Shown here: piece after piece, positions 58,035 through 64,000 of the stretch | Layout of the letters: the number at the start of each line of letters is the position of its first letter | How positions within the stretch are numbered: position 1 is the stretch's first letter | From: Cunninghamella blakesleeana | Taxonomy: Eukaryota > Mucoromycota > Mucoromycetes > Mucorales > Cunninghamellaceae | Assembly: GCA_017871115.1 (NCBI GenBank) | Contig: JAFCIZ010000010.1 | Coordinates: 585,001 to 649,000 of the forward strand | Length of the DNA stretch: 64,000 nt | Direction of reading: 5' to 3' | The notes under the pieces: model-generated | What the model was told of the DNA's origin: nothing | Seen by the model: only the letters and a program-made list of their open reading frames with translations | Database searches by the model: none | Position numbers and translations under genes: made by a program

Positions 58035-59254
58035 TACTTCATGTGGTTTTGTTGGCCTATTTCTTTCTCCCCACACCCACTGATAGCCTTCTCCACCAAA
58101 CCTGTGCACCCTAGTTTCGTCAGCAAAGATTACTTTATCCCAATCACTAGAGTCCCAACCACCATACATTTTTGCAAACTGCAAACGGTTTTTTTTGACA
58201 TCACGTGATATTGGAAATACTTTTCTTTTTTTATGAGCAAAAAGGTTTCGAGATTTAAGGAACCTACGAATAGTCCGAAGGCTTGCATCACTAATATTAT
58301 TATACTTTAAATATCTCTGAGTTTCAACAGCATTGATAACCTTCCCCGTTTTAATAGATCTAGCAATTAAATTAGAGGTATGTTTGGATATTTTTTTTGG
58401 TCGACCACCGTGACATGTTTTTATTGGCCCAATTGACTGTCTAATTTTTGATATTTCCCCAACAGATATATTATATTTTTCTGCTATTGCCCTATGAGTA
58501 TCACCATGTTTTATTGCATCAGTTATATATTGTTTCTTTTGTCTTGTAATATAAGTCATATTAATAAAATATCAAGTATTTGATCACAGTAAAACTTATG
58601 CAATTTAAAAATAAATGTAAAGAGAAAAAGAAGAAGGTTAAAATAAATATACAAAATACAGAATATAAATATTTGAAGAAATAAAATATTGACCGATTTG
58701 AAACAGGCCATGGAGGTTTAAATAATAACACAAACTTTTTTTTAAAAATCACCGATCCGGAAATTTTGGATTTTTTTTTTTAAATTAATTTAATTTCCAT
58801 TTATTGACCGTGGACTTTAAACCATATTGTTTCAAAATATAGAGTATTAGTTAAGGAAAATTTATCACCCATCAACATATTTCTTTTAGTTGTATTAAAT
58901 AAAATATAATGCCAAACAATCAAAAAAGCGAGCACCGTGATCAGTTTTGCCTCTAGGTGTATTGTTTATAAAAATAAAGAGCAAACAATATGTATTTTTT
59001 TTTTTAATTTTTTTTTTATTAAACCTACCTTCAACCATATTGACATTACTATTATCTAATTAAGTTTGAAATAACAATAAAAAAAAATAAGACATAATAA
59101 GTCAATAGAATTGAAATAGATAAAAATTATAAACTATACTTACCAATAAAGTCCACGGCAGCTATAATTATTATAAAATTATATAAATAAATAAATAAAG
59201 ATTACCACAATTAATAAACTAAAGTACAACTGTATAGATTTTTTATTACTAATA

Positions 59255-60931
59255 CAGTGACGAGCGAAATTGTTCACGATTTTTTTTTTTTTTACATTTT
59301 TTCATTTATCTTGAAAAGTACATATTTAACTGTAGACATATGTTATATCATTCGAAAGCCCTATTAAAATACTAAATGTAAATAAACAATTTTCCATATA
59401 ATATATATTAACATAAATGATAAAGAAGCACTTGAAAAAAAAAAGTCTCAAAAATGCATATTTTTTTTTATTAAAAAAATTAAATATATTATTATTTGCT
59501 AATTAAATTCAACAAAATCACCATTTAGTTGCCCCTCCTTTTTGTTTTATCACAGCCTCTATACGTCTAGGCATACTTTCAATATGTTTTATGCACATTT
59601 CCGGTGTTATTTTTTTGTACCATATGTGGGCCGCGCGCTCCCATAGTTCTTGTTTGTTTTTAGGCGGTATGTTGTATGCTGCAAGTTGACACTTAAGATA
59701 AAACCACATATTTTCGATTGGATTTAAATCTGGAGAGTATGGTGGCCAATCTAGAACGTTTATATGATGTTTTTTTATCCATTTAGTGGTAAAAGCTGAC
59801 TTATGTTTAGGATCATTGTCTTGTTGCAGAAGAACCTCATTCAGTTTCATGCCATAATCTTTTAAGGTGCCTTTGAAATCGTCCCCTAAAATCTCACAGT
59901 ACAATTTAGAGTCCATTCCACCTTCTATTTTTGCAATATAACCTGGTCCGTGTTGCGTAAAACAACTCCACAACATTAAACTTCCACCACCACCCTTATA
60001 CTTGAAATTGAAATTATGGTCTCGTAAAGGTCTTCCTTTTTTAACCCACGTCCATAATTTCCCATCGGATCCAAAACGATTTATTTTTGTTTCGTCACTA
60101 AAGACGACCTTTTTCCAATCTTCAACTGTCCAGTGTCTATGTGCTTTTGCCCAATTTAAACGCTTTTTCTTTCGTATAGTAGTAAGTGGCAAAGCGGACT
60201 TTTTAATCTCCGAAGCAAAATCATTATTACCAAGGAATCTTCGTATAGAATATGCTGAAATATTATAGCCACTAAAACGTAAAGCCCTTGAAGCACCTAT
60301 AGCTGTAGAAAACTTGCCAGTATAGAAGTTACGAGCAATCAACCTGCCTAAATTACATGAGATTTCTGAATGTCGACCAGCATTATTTTTACAATTAACG
60401 TAATTGCGTTTTGCAATTTTACTAATGAGACCGAGTGAAATATTCAGTGAACTTGCAATACTTCTATATGTTTCTTTATTATTAAGTTTTTCCAAAACTG
60501 CCATTTTTTTGTTGTGAGATGTCTTCACCATTGTTAATGGAATTAGGTTAATGAGTAGTAAGATGGTAAAGATTCAAAAAAAATAAAAAAATAAAAAAAA
60601 CTGTAATTATAGTGACTTAAGGTCTCGGAAAATTTAAAAAATAAAAAAAAACCCCATTTTATAATGTCACATAAAAAATTATATTTAAAAGAATTTTATA
60701 TCTATCATAAAAACAGAAAAAAAAAAAACAGGTTTTTCATACTTTTTTTGAAACCCCGTTCATTTAAGGCTTCATACTTTCTCCAGCGCCAATTAGTATA
60801 TAAAGCATGAAAGCTCATAACCACAGCTCTCATTTGATATAAAAGTTACCATTTTGTATTTATATTTAATTTCGAGAAAAATAAAAAAATATAAAAAAAA
60901 AAAAAATCGTGAACAATTTCGCTCGTCACTG
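59255..60931 (-). mobile_element. Tc1-like element 3
   Basis: Ends cagtgacgagcgaaattgtt (59255) and its complement (to 60931), flanked by TA (59253-59254, 60932-60933). The repeats match for about 26 bp and continue through a poly-T run. Length is 1677 bp. It lies only 295 bp from element 1 and 772 bp from element 4. Confidence 0.95.
59518..60531 (-). CDS. Tc1-like DD34E transposase (element 3)
   Basis: Intact, 337 aa. It starts MVKTSHNKKMAVLEKLNNKE with helix-turn-helix ETYRSIASSLNISLGLISKI. A second DNA-binding part has an AGRHSE linker. The catalytic Asp is in VVFSDETKINRFG, followed by the glycine box KGGGGSLMLWSCF. The second Asp is in LLQQDNDPKHKS and Glu in SPDLNPIENMW with 34 residues between. 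No stops or frameshifts were seen, so activity is possible. Sequence is well separated from elements 1/4 and 2, although catalytic words are shared. Confidence 0.95.
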   Translation of the reverse strand: MVKTSHNKKMAVLEKLNNKETYRSIASSLNISLGLISKIAKRNYVNCKNNAGRHSEISCNLGRLIARNFYTGKFSTAIGASRALRFSGYNISAYSIRRFLGNNDFASEIKKSALPLTTIRKKKRLNWAKAHRHWTVEDWKKVVFSDETKINRFGSDGKLWTWVKKGRPLRDHNFNFKYKGGGGSLMLWSCFTQHGPGYIAKIEGGMDSKLYCEILGDDFKGTLKDYGMKLNEVLLQQDNDPKHKSAFTTKWIKKHHINVLDWPPYSPDLNPIENMWFYLKCQLAAYNIPPKNKQELWERAAHIWYKKITPEMCIKHIESMPRRIEAVIKQKGGATKW

Positions 60932-61703
60932 TATTAATTTACCATCAGAGACCATTTCAACATCGTCTTCCTAATAGTAAATATGCACGTAAATAAAAGA
61001 TAAATAAAAAAAATTGAAGTTAATAATAATTATTAATTTTAGATTGAGTTATTATCACTTTTTGAAATTACAAAGAACACATTATAGGGGCATGAGCGAG
61101 AGTTAATCATATTTAAAGCCATAGCAATAATAATAACAATAAAAAAAATACAATAAAACGTAAAGAAAGAGAAAAAAATAAATATTCCCACACTTTTAGT
61201 AAATAAATAAAATTTGCATTATCCATTCAAAAATTATTTAGTCACGGGTTCAAAAAATTGGCGCGATTTAAAATAATTTAACGTGCTTTTAATTTTTTAG
61301 CGTGTTTAAAAAAATTGCGCGCTTAAAGAAGTCAATATTTCGAGACTATATTTCTATAGTGAAGATTATCCAAATACTTGCGATCGTAACGATCCGCTCG
61401 TAAAGAATATGAACGCTAGGCATTGACAAATTACCAACTGCGGATAATTGACAATGATGTACATAAACAATTGAATGGGGGCAGAGTATATTTTAGTACT
61501 AATGGTGTGATAGCAATTGGCAGTTTGTCAATGCCTAGTGTTCATATTCTTTACGAGCGAATCGTTGCGATCATGAGCATTTAGACAACCTCCGGCGGTA
61601 TTTATCATTAGCCATCATACATAGTATCTCAATTCTAGAAATTAGTTGATAAACTATCTTGAATACCATTATCTCCAAGATTATTATTACAATCTTCATC
61701 TTA
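60932..61703. other. Spacer between elements 3 and 4, with an inverted repeat
   Basis: 772 bp without a gene. It includes short GC-rich words (ggcgcg, gcgcgc near 61260-61320) and the inverted repeat at 61360-61594 listed separately. Confidence 0.6.
61360..61594. repeat. Inverted repeat, 82-bp arms, mismatches all transitions
   Basis: Arms 61360-61441 and 61513-61594 with a 71-bp loop. The best-matched core is cgtaaagaatatgaac... / ...gttcatattctttacg. I count about 15 mismatches in 82 pairs and every one is a transition. It could be a degenerated foldback/MITE. Confidence 0.85.
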
Positions 61704-63384
61704 CACCTAAAGGCAAAACTGATCACGGTTTTTTGATTTTTTAGTTATTTTTGATTGGACTTGATTTTGTACTAAATATTCAAATACAAGTTTAATTATT
61801 TATTTTCTTTAAATGTATCCTCGCATGATTGACTTTTCTTTCATGCAGTAATACAAATACTATTAATGTGTTTATTATGTAAAAAATGTATTTTAAAATT
61901 TTTATTTCTAGTTTTTATAAGTCTGTAAAAAAATACAACTTCATACAATAACTGATATCTACTGTTTAATAATGTATATGATCACCTTTATTTTGTATTA
62001 CTAAATCGCACCTCTTAGGCATGGAATGGACAACAGTTTTAGCCATATTGTTCATAGCCGGAGAATCCCAAATGACTTGGATACGTTCCCACAAATCATC
62101 CAATGATACAGCAGGTTCAGCATACTTTTCATGTAACAATTGCTTTAGATAAGCCCACATGTTTTCAATGGGATTTAAATCAGGAGAGTACGTAGGCCAA
62201 TAAAGTAAATCCACATTGTTTTTTTTGTACCATTCTTGGGATGCTTTTGCTGTATGTTTAGGATCTTTATCTTGCAACAATTTAACCTGTGATTTGTCAA
62301 AGTTATACCATTCTACAGTTTTTATAAATTCGTCATTCATGATATCTATAAACAATTGCGTATCCATGGTCGGATCTATTCTAGTCAAGTAACCGACACC
62401 TTGCGCTGTTATACAACCCCAAAGGCATACTGAACCTCCACCACCTTTTGGCACTTCATATACTTCATGTGGTTTTGTAGGCCTATTTCTTTCTCCCCAC
62501 ACCCACTGATAGCCTTCTCCACCAAACCTGTGCACCCTAGTTTCGTCAGCAAAGATTACTTTATCCCAATCACTAGAGTCCCAACCACCATACATTTTTG
62601 CAAACTGCAAACGGTTTTTTTTGACATCACGTGATATTGGAAATACTTTTCTTTTTTTATGAGCAAAAAGGTTTCGAGATTTAAGGAACCTACGAATAGT
62701 CCGAAGGCTTGCATCACTAATATTATTATACTTTAAATATCTCTGAGTTTCAACAGCATTGATAACCTTCCCCGTTTTAATAGATCTAGCAATTAAATTA
62801 GAGGTATGTTTGGATATTTTTTTGGTCGACCACCGTGACATGTTTTTATTGGCCCAATTGACTGTCTAATTTTTGATATTTCCCCAACAGATATATTATA
62901 TTTTTCTGCTATTGCCCTATGAGTATCACCATGTTTTATTGCATCAGTTATATATTGTTTCTTTTGTCTTGTAATATAAGTCATATTAATAAAATATCAA
63001 GTATTTGATCACAGTAAAACTTATGCAATTTAAAAATAAATGTAAAGAGAAAAAGAAGAAGGTTAAAATAAATATACAAAATACAGAATATAAATATTTG
63101 AAGAAATAAAATATTGACCGATTTGAAACAGGCCATGGAGGTTTAAATAAAAACACAAACTTTTTTTTAAAAATCACCGATCCGGAAATTTTGGATTTTT
63201 TTTTTTAAATTAATTTAATTTCCATTTATTGACCATGGACTTTAAACCATATTGTGTCAAAATATAGAGTATTAGTTAAGGAAAATTTATCACCCATCAA
63301 CATATTTCTTTTAGTTGTATTAAATAAAATATAACGCCAAACAATCAAAAAAGCGAGCACCGTGATCAGTTTTGCCTCTAGGTG
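61704..63384 (-). mobile_element. Tc1-like element 4 (sister of element 1)
   Basis: Ends cacctaaaggcaaaactgat (61704) and its near-complement (to 63384), flanked by TA (61702-61703, 63385-63386). Length is 1681 bp, one less than element 1 without its insert. Sequence is nearly identical to element 1 apart from scattered substitutions. Confidence 0.95.
61966..62984 (-). pseudogene. Tc1-like transposase with 1-bp frameshift (element 4)
   Basis: The N-terminal frame (62984 to about 62817) has the same start and first helix-turn-helix as element 1. The frame then shifts at a T7 run (62817-62823; element 1 has T8), and the rest (291-codon frame) carries the second helix-turn-helix and all three catalytic residues (ADET, QDKDPKH, NPIEN; DD34E). 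The catalytic core is uninterrupted, so only the homopolymer change breaks it. A sequencing error in the run is a real alternative. Whether the downstream frame is translated from its own Met is unknown. Confidence 0.9.
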
Positions 63385-63518
63385 TATATTTATAATAAAA
63401 ACCATCAACCAAGGAATTTCACTTAATTGTTTTGCTTTTCTTTTTTTATATACTATACTATTTGTTTTACCTATTTTTATTTCAATATATTTTTCATCAC
63501 CCTTTTTTAACTAACTCA

Positions 63519-63993
63519 TTATGGAACTTACGATAAAGTACGTGTGTCCCATCCACATAATGGAGACTAAGGTTACTCAAGGTTATGACATTCATTCGTT
63601 TAATGATACTGGGCGGAGAGGAACGCTACATCAATCTTTTTATATAAATTTTTTATTTTTTATTATACTTTTATAATAGATTTCAACCTTTAATAATATC
63701 AGAAACTTAAATTATTGTTGATTTTAATTTTTTCGAAATACAAGTAAAACTTTTGGGAAAATGAAATTTGAAATTTCGAAAAAATTAAAATCAACAATAA
63801 TTTAAGTTTCTGATATTATTAAAGGTTGAAATCTATTATAAAAGTATAATAAAAAATAAAAAATTTATATAAAAAGATTGATGTAGCGTTCCTCTCCGCC
63901 CAGTATCATTAAACGAATGAATGTCATAACCTTGAGTAACCTTAGTCTCCATTATGTGGATGGGACACACGTACTTTATCGTAAGTTCCATAA
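63519..63993. repeat. Perfect long hairpin, 221-bp arms
   Basis: Arms 63519-63739 and 63773-63993 around a 33-bp centre. I compared the two arms by eye along their length and found no mismatch. Pairing partly continues outward (taac at 63512-63515 with gtta at 63997-64000), so the element may extend past the window. There is no open frame of note. It could be a foldback transposon, a MITE, a hairpin-RNA source or a palindromic assembly artefact. Confidence 0.93.
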
Positions 63994-64000
63994 TTGGTTA

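Larger units (their letters stand above)
55858..58559 (-). pseudogene. Tc1-like transposase split by a nested insertion
   Basis: The N-terminal part (58559 down to 58037) has the start MTYITRQKKQYITDAIKHG, a first helix-turn-helix, an AT-hook-like GRPKK, a second helix-turn-helix, and the first catalytic Asp in VIFADET. The C-terminal part (56354 down to 55858) has the second Asp in LLQDKDPKH and the Glu in SPDLNPIENMW, with 34 residues between them (DD34E). Element 2 sits between the VYEVPKGGG-equivalent codons, so the N-terminal frame runs into element 2's inverted repeat and stops. The copy is therefore dead as a transposase source. Unlike element 4, its T8 run (58391-58398) keeps the N-terminal frame. 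Confidence 0.93.
55596..58959 (-). mobile_element. Tc1-like element 1 (interrupted by element 2)
   Basis: Terminal inverted repeats of about 26 bp (cacctaaaggcaaaactgat... at 55596; the complement with one mismatch ends at 58959), flanked by TA on both sides (55594-55595, 58960-58961). Length is 3364 bp; removing element 2 (1680 bp) and its duplicated TA leaves 1682 bp, the usual Tc1 size. It is a sister copy of element 4. Confidence 0.95.

Noticed and set aside
1..64000. tRNA, rRNA or CRISPR features
   Set aside because: I looked for B-box-like words and regularly spaced repeats and saw none. A tRNAscan-SE run would be decisive.

Overview
The window looks like a chromosome piece from an early-diverging fungus, most likely Mucoromycota/Mucorales. 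The reasons are a fungal-type GCN1, short GT-AG introns of about 60-180 bp, very AT-rich spacers full of homopolymers and TA runs, pyrimidine tracts before start codons, and several Tc1-like DD34E transposons. The lineage is inferred from general features, not from a database search. I saw no tRNA, rRNA or CRISPR.

Left flank (1-9.4 kb): the 3' two thirds or more of GCN1 (activator of the Gcn2 eIF2-alpha kinase), a convergent TAN1/THUMPD1-type tRNA acetylation adaptor, and a divergent unrecognised gene at 8740-9423.

Centre (10.1-50.8 kb): the main feature is an array of eleven related multi-exon genes, here named R1-R11. R1-R6 all lie on the minus strand (10114-29804) and R7-R11 all on the plus strand (31973-50816), diverging from a 2.2-kb middle spacer. 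I could reconstruct a complete, frame-consistent exon chain for each one (443-517 aa). Each encodes an N-terminal four-cysteine segment, seven hydrophobic segments and a long Ser/Asn/Gln-rich C-terminal tail carrying short conserved motifs. They look like an unassigned, lineage-expanded family of GPCR-like 7TM proteins. Exons 2-5 have identical lengths in all eleven genes. Two later introns vary and sort the family: R1-R5 have both, R6 and R11 have one, R7-R10 have neither. R1/R3 (type A) and R2/R4/R5 (type B) alternate. A relic of the 3' end of the 8740-9423 gene sits beside R3, which points to duplication of a unit of about 7 kb. A FAR1/WRKY-GCM-like zinc-finger gene (34646-36031) interrupts the plus-strand half.

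Right flank (50.8-64 kb): a gene-poor decayed stretch, a locally GC-richer open frame (54396-55558) cut at its 5' side by a transposon, then a transposon island. The island holds a Tc1-like element (55596-58959) with another Tc1-like element inserted in its transposase (56355-58034), a third intact-looking element (59255-60931), and a fourth (61704-63384) that is a sister copy of the interrupted one with a 1-bp frameshift. Two large inverted repeats (61360-61594 and 63519-63993) are also there.

The R genes presumably act as a membrane sensor repertoire whose cytoplasmic tails share docking motifs. No ligand, G protein or pathway can be read from this window.
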